The notes under the pieces are model-generated. The model saw only the letters and a program-made list of their open reading frames with translations. It made no database searches and was not told where the DNA came from. A stretch of DNA of 49,592 nt from JBBQLG01 sp964251665 (lineage in GTDB: Bacteria; Bacteroidota; Bacteroidia; Cytophagales; Spirosomataceae). The position numbers were made by a program, and so were the translations under genes. Positions 1-7,383 of the stretch are shown here, piece after piece. Location of the stretch: assembly GCA_964251665.1 (NCBI GenBank), contig CAXUKO010000029.1, positions 1 to 49,592 of the forward strand. Reading direction: 5' to 3'. Each line of letters starts with the position of its first letter. The stretch's first letter is position 1.

Positions 1-100
1 CTGCTTAGGGTCATAGCTTTACACGATTAGTGTCAAGCTATTTCAGGGAGATGCAAATTGTTGTATAAGTGGCTTTATGTTAATCAAAGCTATAAAAGGC

Positions 101-448
101 TTAATCCTTCCACCAGTCTGAACGGACATAGCTTATAAGAGCTTCACTATTTTCTGGTTCGCTTGGAAGTTTTGAGAAATGATTATCAGGCGAGCAGTAT
201 CCATTAAGACCATTCAGGAACTCGCCTATATTATCATGCTGAATCTCCGTCAAATCTCTGTTGTGCTGAATATACATGCACACGTCGTATATCCGCTTGC
301 GGTTCCAGCCCTCTCTACCCAAGCTAGCAAAGAGCTGTTCTTCCTGTTCAAAATAGTTTTCTGAAGGCGGGTTTGTTATAAACTCTATCAATAGTGACTC
401 ACCTGAATCAGGGTTCTGTAATTTTTGATCAATGGTGGCCTTATCCAT
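101..448 (-). CDS. Hypothetical protein, 115 aa
   Basis: I do not recognise this protein. It is small, acidic and apparently soluble, with no signal peptide and no membrane segment. It is rich in Asn, Glu and aromatic residues and ends in a Trp-Trp-Lys-Asp tail. The ATG at 446-448 is a clear start and lacks a strong Shine-Dalgarno sequence. The gene and its flanks are more AT-rich than the genes that follow, which hints at accessory DNA. Small acidic orphans like this are often immunity proteins for a toxin next door, but the neighbour on that side lies outside the window, so this is only a guess. The reading frame looks real because it is intact, and the opposite-strand frame has no protein-like composition. 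Confidence 0.55.
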   Translation of the reverse strand: MDKATIDQKLQNPDSGESLLIEFITNPPSENYFEQEEQLFASLGREGWNRKRIYDVCMYIQHNRDLTEIQHDNIGEFLNGLNGYCSPDNHFSKLPSEPENSEALISYVRSDWWKD

Positions 449-600
449 GAAACTGGGGTCTTTTCTATTATATAATCAATCTTATGATAAGCTAAACCCA
501 AAGAAAAGTGATTTTTTTAATAATACACAACGCTTAAATAGTTCGTCTTACCCATTGTAACACCCTATTCAGTGATCTTCGCAACAGTAGAAAAGCATAA

Positions 601-634
601 ATCCGGCTGTTGGCGCATCAACCAACAGCCGGAT
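601..634 (-). terminator. Hairpin terminator after the M28 peptidase gene
   Basis: A perfect 13-bp inverted repeat (601-613 and 622-634) encloses an 8-base loop. It lies 22 bases past the stop codon of the minus-strand peptidase gene. The T-run on that strand is weak and interrupted, so efficient intrinsic termination is likely but not certain. Confidence 0.65.
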
Positions 635-656
635 AGCAGTCAAGGCATTTGGTGTA

Positions 657-2261
657 TTACTTCTTATTACTATCCACCACTAACCGTTCGTCGCGGTTGG
701 CGACGTCCCAGGCGGTGAAGAATACCAACCGGGCGGTCTTCTCGGCGAGCTTGAAGTTGATTTTTTCCACATCATCCGTTGGGCGGTGGTAATCGGAATG
801 CAGCCCGTTGAAATAGAAGATAATGGGTATCCGATTCTTGGCAAAGTTGTAATGGTCGGAGCGATAATAAATGCGCTCCGGGTCGTTGGAGTCATTGTAT
901 TTATAATCCAGATCCATTTTAGCGTACGTCTGATTGTTGGCTTCGCTGATTTTATGCAGATCAGACGAGAGCTTGTCCGAACCAATGGCGTAGATGTAAT
1001 TCGTCGAATCGGCTTTGCCCCGGTGCAGGTCATCGACCCGGCCCACCATATCAATATTAAGATCGCAGACGGTATTAGCCAGCGGCAGCACCGGACTGTA
1101 ATCGGCGTAATACTGCGAACCGAGCAGGCCTTTTTCCTCGCCCGTTACGGTCAGAAACAGCATTGACCGGCGGGGACCATTCCCGGCGTTTTTCGCTTCC
1201 TGAAACGCCTGCGCAATTTCAAGCACCGACACCGTACCCGAGCCGTCGTCGTTTGCGCCGTTGTTGACCTGCCCGTTGGGACTGACGCCAATATGGTCGT
1301 AGTGCGCCGACACAATCACAACTTCGTCTTTTTTGTCCGACCCTTCAATAAAGCCCATTACGTTTTCCGTCTGTACGGCTTCCTCCTGCCGTTCGGCTTT
1401 CACGCTCACCGTGCCTTTTAAGACCCCAGCCGTGGTTTTACCAGATTTGGCAATCTGCTCGATCTCTTTCTTCAGCGTTGCCGGTTTCGTATTCAGTAAA
1501 CTGGCGGCTGTTTCAGCGGTGATTAGGAATGTGCCGACACTGCCGACTTCTTCGGCACCTGATTTCAGACTTAAGCGGTTGAAACGTCCCTGCAAGGCAC
1601 CGCGTTGGGCCAGTACCTGCTTAAACCCTTCTGCGGATTCGGCTGAGATGATAAATACCTGAGCAGCACCCTTGTCTTTGGCCAGCGTTGTTTTAGCCCG
1701 CCAGCTGTCGGTGCCGCTCCACTTGGCGGGGTCGCTACCACCCGCCAGCGACTGACCTGCCGCTGTTTTGGGTTCGCCTTCGACCAGTACAACTGCTTTG
1801 CCTTTCACATCGAGGCCTGCATAATCGTCGTATTTCGTGTCGGTAATACCGTACCCGACAAAAACCGTTTCGTAGGCCGTTTCCTGAGGTACACTGACCA
1901 ATCCGTTCGTCAGAAAATCTTTAAGATACGTAAGCTGTTTGCCGCCCGTTTTGATGTAAAACTGACCCCACGTTTTGCGGTACAGACTAAACGGTTGACT
2001 GTATGAGGGCTTACCATCAGCAGCGGGCACAATGGGTTTCAGGCCTTCGTTGGCGAATTGTTTCGCGATGTACTCAGCCGCGCGTTTCTGGCCGGGTGTA
2101 CCGGTTTCGCGCCCCTGCATATCATCGGCCGCCAGCACACGCAGGTGTTTTTCGAGGTCAGCGGCTGTAATCGTCTGGGCAAAGTCAACGGCCTTGTTTG
2201 GAGCCTGCGCCATCAGGGCGCTTCCGGTCAGTAGCAGACCGGGCAAAATAAATCGAAGCAT
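657..2261 (-). CDS. Secreted M28-family zinc aminopeptidase with PA-type insert
   Basis: This is a probable exported metallo-aminopeptidase of the M28 family (534 aa). I chose the ATG at 2259-2261 because it begins a clean signal peptide (hydrophobic core followed by a MAQA cleavage site). The longer frame upstream runs into a palindromic repeat. The middle third (about residues 120-260) has the glycine- and valine-rich pattern of a protease-associated insert. The catalytic domain shows the family's zinc ligands: HYDH near residue 320, GANDDGSG near 340, an EE pair in GEEKGLLGS, an Asp in NIDMVGR, and a late His in SDYHRPTDD. It would trim peptides in the periplasm or outside the cell. It is transcribed alone, with a hairpin just past its stop. 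The family call is firm; the substrate is unknown. Confidence 0.92.
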   Translation of the reverse strand: MLRFILPGLLLTGSALMAQAPNKAVDFAQTITAADLEKHLRVLAADDMQGRETGTPGQKRAAEYIAKQFANEGLKPIVPAADGKPSYSQPFSLYRKTWGQFYIKTGGKQLTYLKDFLTNGLVSVPQETAYETVFVGYGITDTKYDDYAGLDVKGKAVVLVEGEPKTAAGQSLAGGSDPAKWSGTDSWRAKTTLAKDKGAAQVFIISAESAEGFKQVLAQRGALQGRFNRLSLKSGAEEVGSVGTFLITAETAASLLNTKPATLKKEIEQIAKSGKTTAGVLKGTVSVKAERQEEAVQTENVMGFIEGSDKKDEVVIVSAHYDHIGVSPNGQVNNGANDDGSGTVSVLEIAQAFQEAKNAGNGPRRSMLFLTVTGEEKGLLGSQYYADYSPVLPLANTVCDLNIDMVGRVDDLHRGKADSTNYIYAIGSDKLSSDLHKISEANNQTYAKMDLDYKYNDSNDPERIYYRSDHYNFAKNRIPIIFYFNGLHSDYHRPTDDVEKINFKLAEKTARLVFFTAWDVANRDERLVVDSNKK

Positions 2262-2329
2262 AGAACAACTAAGTATACAATTGTAAATTGGGTAGACTAT
2301 CCTGAATAGGAAGTTTTTGTCATGCTTGC

Positions 2330-2404
2330 TTTTTGTCATGCTGACGGAGGAAGCATCTTAGCGGTCAATTCTCTAAGATGCTTCCTCCGTCAGCATGACA
2401 AAAA
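2330..2404. repeat. REPIN-like palindromic element, copy 1
   Basis: Two perfect 32-bp inverted arms (2330-2361 and 2373-2404) flank an 11-base centre. Each arm carries a shorter nested inverted repeat (ATGCT...AGCAT). A pair of small hairpins in opposite orientation is the layout of a REP doublet (REPIN). The sequence TTTTTGTCATGCT is also repeated directly just to the left, at 2314-2326. A related copy with paired base changes lies at 16784-16850. The element sits upstream of the peptidase gene and beyond the stop codon of the flippase-like gene. Confidence 0.75.
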
Positions 2405-2491
2405 ATGACCAGACAAAAAACGACCTACTGTATTGGTATCAAAACGTTAAAGCCGGGCGGTATCATATAGGGATGGCAGGTTGCACACCAA

Positions 2492-3532
2492 TCATTCCTT
2501 GGCCGGTGATTCCCGATGGCCCACCGGTCCGGCGTCAGGCTTTCGTTTTTCGGAAAGTAACTGAGGCAGAACAATGAAACTCAGGCTGCTGAGCAGCAAA
2601 TTAATACCAAAACTGATGGTATGGAGAAACGTCGCGATAACGGCACCGGCCGGGGTGGTAAATCCGTAGAGCACCAAAGCCCGACTAACGAGAAAATGAT
2701 AGGTACCAATACCGCCCTGCGTCGGCACAGCAATACCGCCTAACGAACTAACAGCCAGTATGGTTAAAGCAGCCGTCGGTGGCAAACTCCGGGTAGCATC
2801 GACGGCCTGTAGAGACACATAAACGACCGACCAGGCCAGCAACTGCCCCAATATAGTAAGGCCGATAAACAGGCCCGGATTGGGTAGATGCCGGATGGCC
2901 ATAAAGCCTTTGCCAAAACCCAGCACCATCGTCTGAACCCGTTGCGTCAGCGGATGTTGCTGTACCATCTGGCTGGTCAGCAGCCAACGGAGTGTTAAAC
3001 CACCCAGCACCAGCACCACAACCAGGCCTACACCAATGTACCAGCCGGGTGCTTTGTAGGTCAAGGAGGCCAGATACGCCTGCATGCGGGCAAATTCCAG
3101 CAACACGGTCAGCAGGAGAACCAGCGCCAGCATGAACAGGTCGATGATGCGCTCGGCCACGACCGAACCAATACCCTGTGCTACGGGAACGCGGTCGGTG
3201 CGCTGTAGGGTGAGGCAGCGCGTTATCTCACCGGAGCCAACGACAATCATGCTCGATACCGAGCCGGTTTGTATAGCCACCGTCGTGCGAACAACGGTGG
3301 GGCTGTAACCCAATGCCCGCAGCGGTTGCTGCCAGCGCAGGCCGCGCACCACATAGCCGATCAGGGTGATAAGGCCCACCAGAGCAATAAGCCGGTAGTC
3401 GGCCCGCCTAAACTCCTCACCAATATCGGCGAAGGCTACGTCTTTGAGGGCATAGGCCAACAGCGCAGCGGATACCCCTAAAACCAGCAGCCGTTTTCCA
3501 ATTCGTTGCATAAACAGAGGCAAGTTACCCAT
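2492..3532 (-). CDS. Lysylphosphatidylglycerol synthase TM-domain (UPF0104/AglD-like) membrane protein
   Basis: This 346-aa polytopic membrane protein has about eight hydrophobic segments spread over its length. It shows the family pattern of a short amphipathic N-terminus, an RGLRW motif after the second helix, a GSGEITRC stretch, an AERIIDL motif and a conserved PTQGGIGTYHFLV segment near residue 270. Relatives include the membrane half of MprF, which flips aminoacyl-lipids, and archaeal AglD/AglR proteins of glycan assembly. The gene is divergent from a run of GT-C glycosyltransferase genes, so a role in moving a lipid-linked sugar across the inner membrane is plausible. That role is inferred from context. 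A second ATG at codon 8 is a possible alternative start. Confidence 0.85.
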   Translation of the reverse strand: MGNLPLFMQRIGKRLLVLGVSAALLAYALKDVAFADIGEEFRRADYRLIALVGLITLIGYVVRGLRWQQPLRALGYSPTVVRTTVAIQTGSVSSMIVVGSGEITRCLTLQRTDRVPVAQGIGSVVAERIIDLFMLALVLLLTVLLEFARMQAYLASLTYKAPGWYIGVGLVVVLVLGGLTLRWLLTSQMVQQHPLTQRVQTMVLGFGKGFMAIRHLPNPGLFIGLTILGQLLAWSVVYVSLQAVDATRSLPPTAALTILAVSSLGGIAVPTQGGIGTYHFLVSRALVLYGFTTPAGAVIATFLHTISFGINLLLSSLSFIVLPQLLSEKRKPDAGPVGHRESPAKE

Positions 3533-3602
3533 TTTTCAGGGACGACCGGTTTTACGATGCAACTGTCATACTTGTTACCGGTGTACATTTTATGTGTCTA
3601 TG

Positions 3603-3637
3603 ACTTTAGCGGTTCTAAAGTTATACCTAATTTTAGG
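3603..3637. promoter_or_regulatory. Two small inverted repeats in a divergent promoter region
   Basis: The 139-bp space between the flippase-like gene and the first GT-C gene holds two adjacent dyads. One has 7-bp arms (3603-3609 and 3615-3621, ACTTTAG/CTAAAGT). The other is a 12-bp palindrome, CCTAATTTTAGG, at 3626-3637. They could be operator sites for divergent control of the glycan genes. I see no convincing promoter consensus, so the call is tentative. Confidence 0.3.
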
Positions 3638-3671
3638 GGGTGTTTCCCGTACCAAACCTTAACTACTGGCC

Positions 3672-5450
3672 ATGAGCCGCAAACCAAACCGTAAACCGGC
3701 GGTAACGCCACCGCTGTCTCCTGCGTCGCCAACCAAAGCAACGCCGGACATACGGGCGGCATCGCCTAAACCGGCCGCCACGACCAATACCGTTATTGCT
3801 CCTAAACCAACCCCTGCCCCGGTGACGGCTGTGGGTAATAGCACTACTCCAGCCGGTCGGGCCATCTGGGCATGGGTCGTGCTGGGGCTGCTGATGCTGG
3901 TCGTGCTGGCCTTCCGGCTGCACCTGCTGGCCGTACCGCTCGAACGCGACGAAGGTGAATATGCCTACATGGGTAAACTCCTGCTCGAAGGCTCGGCGCC
4001 CTATCAGGATGCGGCTAATATGAAATTGCCCGGCACCAGCATTATTTATGCACTGATGATGGGACTTTTCGGCAAAACCATCATTGGTGTTCATATTGGC
4101 CTGCTGATTGTCAACCTGTTGAGCATGCTGTTTTTATTCATAGCGCTCCGCCGGTTCTACAACGCAACGGTGGGTCTGGTAACGGCTGGCGTGTATGGGT
4201 TAATGGCGATCAGCAGTGGAGTTTTGGGTTTTGCGGCCCATGCCACGCACTATGTTGTGGTGTTTGTGGCAGCTGCTTTAGTTGTGCTGGTGCGCTATCA
4301 GGAAAAGCCTAAAGTAATGCTGGCGTTCAGCGCCGGTGTGCTGTTGGGACTGAGTTTCCTGATGAAGCAGCAGGCCGTTTTCTTTCCCGTTTTTGGTGGG
4401 CTGTTTCTGCTGGCGGCCTTATATCAGGAAAACTCGTTCAAGCTGGTACCGGTGCTGCGGGATGGAGCTGTTTATAGCCTTGGCGTGCTGCTCCCCTACC
4501 TGCTGATTGTGGCCTGGGTATCGGCAACGGGTAATTTTGACCGGTTCTGGTTCTGGACGGTCGAATATGCCAGTCAGTATGCCGGTGGTGCGCCCAAAGC
4601 CGAAATACCATTGCTGTTCAACCTGTCGTTCAAACCGCTGTATGATGAGTTTACGGCCATCTGGTGGCTGGGGCTGGCGGGGCTGGTTGTGGTGTTTTTT
4701 GGCAACTACAGCCCGCTGCAAAAAGGCTTCGCTGTTGGCTTTGCCCTACTGAGTTTCGCGGCTGTACTGCCCGGCTTTTACTTCCGGCAACACTACTTTG
4801 TGGTCGCTCTGCCCGCGCTGGGCTTGCTTTTTGCCCTCACCTTAGATGTAATCGCTCAACGCCTGAACAGCCTCATGCGGTTATCGTTCTGGCAATACGC
4901 GCCGTTGGTGATTCTGGCATTTGTTGGCTTGCGGGCATTTTCAGCCAATAAACCTTACTACCGGCAGTTGCCGCCCGACGAGGTAGCCCGGCGCATTTAC
5001 GGGGGTAATCCATTTACCGAATCACCCATCATCGGTGATTACATCCGGCAGAACTCCGTGCCGACCGATAAAATCGCCGTACTGGGGTCCGAACCGCAGT
5101 TATTTCTGTACGCTGATCGTCGGTCGGCCTCGCGGCATATCTACACCTACGGGATGATGGAGCAGCAGCCGTTCAACCTGAAGATGCAGGAAGAAATGAT
5201 TTCGGAGATTGAGACAGCGAAGCCCAAATTCGTTGTGTTCTGCCGGGTATCGACCTCATGGCTGGCCCGGAAGGAATCGCCGATGCGGTTGTTTAACTGG
5301 TCGGATCAGTATTTGCAGAAAAACTACGAACTGGTAGGCGTGGCCGACATTCTACCCGAAGGCACGCGCTACCTCTGGAATGCCGATGTGAAGAATTTCA
5401 ATGGTCAGAACCAGAACTCGGTGCTGGTATTCCGCCGGAAACTGGCTTAG
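3672..5450 (+). CDS. GT-C/GT39-like membrane glycosyltransferase with Pro/Ala-rich N-tail
   Basis: A 592-aa inner-membrane protein that probably transfers a sugar from a polyprenyl-phosphate donor on the periplasmic side. Residues 1-62 form a basic, Pro/Ala/Thr-rich tail with no predicted fold. The first membrane helix is about 66-84, and about ten more follow. The first external loop carries ERDEGEYAYMG, with the Asp-Glu pair at 93-94 that marks catalytic loops in the ArnT/PMT group. A soluble C-terminal part starts near residue 430. It opens a six-gene plus-strand run (3672-11301) and is followed 79 bases later by a second protein of the same build. The family call is good; the sugar and acceptor are unknown. 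The disordered tail is unusual for GT39 proteins and recurs in the next two genes. Confidence 0.85.
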   Translation: MSRKPNRKPAVTPPLSPASPTKATPDIRAASPKPAATTNTVIAPKPTPAPVTAVGNSTTPAGRAIWAWVVLGLLMLVVLAFRLHLLAVPLERDEGEYAYMGKLLLEGSAPYQDAANMKLPGTSIIYALMMGLFGKTIIGVHIGLLIVNLLSMLFLFIALRRFYNATVGLVTAGVYGLMAISSGVLGFAAHATHYVVVFVAAALVVLVRYQEKPKVMLAFSAGVLLGLSFLMKQQAVFFPVFGGLFLLAALYQENSFKLVPVLRDGAVYSLGVLLPYLLIVAWVSATGNFDRFWFWTVEYASQYAGGAPKAEIPLLFNLSFKPLYDEFTAIWWLGLAGLVVVFFGNYSPLQKGFAVGFALLSFAAVLPGFYFRQHYFVVALPALGLLFALTLDVIAQRLNSLMRLSFWQYAPLVILAFVGLRAFSANKPYYRQLPPDEVARRIYGGNPFTESPIIGDYIRQNSVPTDKIAVLGSEPQLFLYADRRSASRHIYTYGMMEQQPFNLKMQEEMISEIETAKPKFVVFCRVSTSWLARKESPMRLFNWSDQYLQKNYELVGVADILPEGTRYLWNADVKNFNGQNQNSVLVFRRKLA

Positions 5451-5529
5451 CGTACCCTCACCCTACCTGATCGTAGCCCGCTGACTTCCTGAAACTCCGC
5501 CTTGCCGGAAACCCCTACCGTATACCTAC

Positions 5530-7320
5530 ATGGCTAAGAAAAAACCGGCCGCCAGGCCCATACCCCAACCACCCGCTCCAACCCGGCCGCAACCCACAGC
5601 GGATGCCGTGCCGACGCCCAAAAAACCGGCAACCCCGGTTACTGTCCCGGCCGCTACCCCCAAACGCCCGACGAACCCCGCCGTTTACTGGGGACTCATT
5701 GCGGTGCTGGCCGTGCTGTTCACGCTGAGCATTTTCAAAAATATCGCCTATCCGCTGTTCTGGGCCGATGAGAGCATGACCGTCGTTGGCGCGCAGCGGG
5801 TGCTGGCATACGGCTACCCCAAAGTCCATGATGGCAAAAACGTGTTTTACGACATGCGCCACTCCGACCCGACGCTGGGTATCGATAAGGCGACCGATGC
5901 CTACGTGGGCGGCACAAGCTGGGGCCACTATTACTTTGGTACCCTCGGCGTAAAACTGGCGAACGGGCTGACAGATTTCTACGCCAAAACCGCGATCATC
6001 CGGTCTACCTACGCGATAGCGGGTCTGCTCGGGATTTTCTTTTTCGGCTGGCTCCTCGCAAGCGTATTTACAAGCCGAACGCAACGATTACAGGCCATAT
6101 TGGGTCTGTTGCTGGCGTCACTCGTTTCGGTGCCTTTAGCTATTCTCATCCGCGAAGCCCGTTATTATCCGCTCACCATTTTCCTGCTTGGACTGATTCT
6201 GCTGGCGTATTGCCGCTACCGGTTCGTCAGCCCGAAGGCGTCGGCCGTTTGGGCAGTGGTACTGGCGGTGGCCCTATGGTGCCTGTTTATGACCTTCGCG
6301 CCGGTCTATTTCATTATGCTGGCCACGCTGGGTATAGCCGAAGGTGTCTGGTTAGTCGGTGCGTATCTGCGAACAAAAGACATGGGTGGCGTGGTACGGC
6401 AGCACTGGCCGGTTCCGGCGGCCCTGGTGCTATCGCTGGTGGGCGTTTATCCGTTGCTCGATTACTTTAAAGTGTTCACCATTTCGGCGGCTATGGCGGA
6501 GTTCAATGCTTACACCCCCGCCCTCTTCCGCGACAACCTGACTACGGTACTGAAGTATTTCAGCCAGTTTGAACTGCTCTACTTAGCCATTGCCGTAAAA
6601 ATCGTAGCCCTGCTGCTCTGGAAGCCCATCTGGCAGCAGCACCGCGCCGTGAGCCAGACTTCGCTGGTGCTGACGCTCTTTTTTGTGTTATACGTAATCC
6701 TGATTACCCGTATTCCTAACTTCATCTTTACCCGTTACATCATTCCGGCGCAACCCGTACTATCGGCGGTGCTGGTTTTGGATCTGGTGAGTGCCTGGGC
6801 GGTCTTGAGCGTATCGGCGCAGAGCCGGGTCAAGTTGATTGGCCTGGGGAGTTTATGCTTGTTATTCTTCGGTTTTTTTGTTGCGCGCAACCGCGCGCTG
6901 ATGAGCGGACACCTGGCCGAACTGGGCGAGCCCTACAAGGGGCCGCTCGACTATGCGATCCCGTTTATTGCCGGCAAAACCACCCGCCCGGACACGCTGA
7001 CCATTGCCACGAATTACGAAGAAACGTCGTTTATGTACTACCTCGGGGCTAAAACCGTGGTTGGTTTCGTAGGCAATAACCTGCCCGCCGATAGTCTGGC
7101 CAAACCCGATGTGATTATGTACCGCCGGGCGTGGGGCAATTTCCCGAACGTGTTTAACAGCTACCTGCAACGGGGTCAATACAAAGCCCAGCAGTTTCCG
7201 GTGGCCGAACTCCCGGTCAATAACCTGCCGGAAGTGAATTTCCGCCCGCCTTTCAACCACTTCTTTAAAACGGTACCTGCGGGTGAGAGCTTTCCGGCCG
7301 CCGAGATTTACTACCGATAA
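5530..7320 (+). CDS. GT-C/GT39-like membrane glycosyltransferase, second of three
   Basis: This 596-aa polytopic protein is built like its upstream neighbour. It has a Lys-rich start (MAKKK), a Pro/Ala-rich cytoplasmic tail to about residue 50, a first helix at about 51-68, and an external loop with FWADESMT, in which D80-E81 match the GT-C acidic pair. About ten further membrane segments follow, then a soluble C-terminal region from about residue 480. Overall similarity to the first protein is weak outside the layout, so the two are distant relatives or convergent members, not a fresh duplicate. A role in periplasmic transfer from a lipid-linked sugar is inferred from the fold and the DPM1-like gene downstream. 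The ATG at 5530 lacks a Shine-Dalgarno sequence, like most genes here. Confidence 0.8.
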   Translation: MAKKKPAARPIPQPPAPTRPQPTADAVPTPKKPATPVTVPAATPKRPTNPAVYWGLIAVLAVLFTLSIFKNIAYPLFWADESMTVVGAQRVLAYGYPKVHDGKNVFYDMRHSDPTLGIDKATDAYVGGTSWGHYYFGTLGVKLANGLTDFYAKTAIIRSTYAIAGLLGIFFFGWLLASVFTSRTQRLQAILGLLLASLVSVPLAILIREARYYPLTIFLLGLILLAYCRYRFVSPKASAVWAVVLAVALWCLFMTFAPVYFIMLATLGIAEGVWLVGAYLRTKDMGGVVRQHWPVPAALVLSLVGVYPLLDYFKVFTISAAMAEFNAYTPALFRDNLTTVLKYFSQFELLYLAIAVKIVALLLWKPIWQQHRAVSQTSLVLTLFFVLYVILITRIPNFIFTRYIIPAQPVLSAVLVLDLVSAWAVLSVSAQSRVKLIGLGSLCLLFFGFFVARNRALMSGHLAELGEPYKGPLDYAIPFIAGKTTRPDTLTIATNYEETSFMYYLGAKTVVGFVGNNLPADSLAKPDVIMYRRAWGNFPNVFNSYLQRGQYKAQQFPVAELPVNNLPEVNFRPPFNHFFKTVPAGESFPAAEIYYR

Positions 7321-7383
7321 TCCAAAAATGGCCTGATAGTTGATAGCTGTTAGGGAATTGCCCTACCCATATAACGTAACCAC

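Noticed and set aside
2262..2339. N-terminal extension of the M28 peptidase by 26 codons
   Set aside because: It would start inside the REPIN-like arm and put a Cys-rich stretch before a clear signal peptide.
3663..4094. 143-codon minus-strand frame opposite the first GT-C gene
   Set aside because: It overlaps the GT-C gene start and its Arg/Gln/Gly-rich content mirrors the Pro/Ala-rich tail coding on the other strand.
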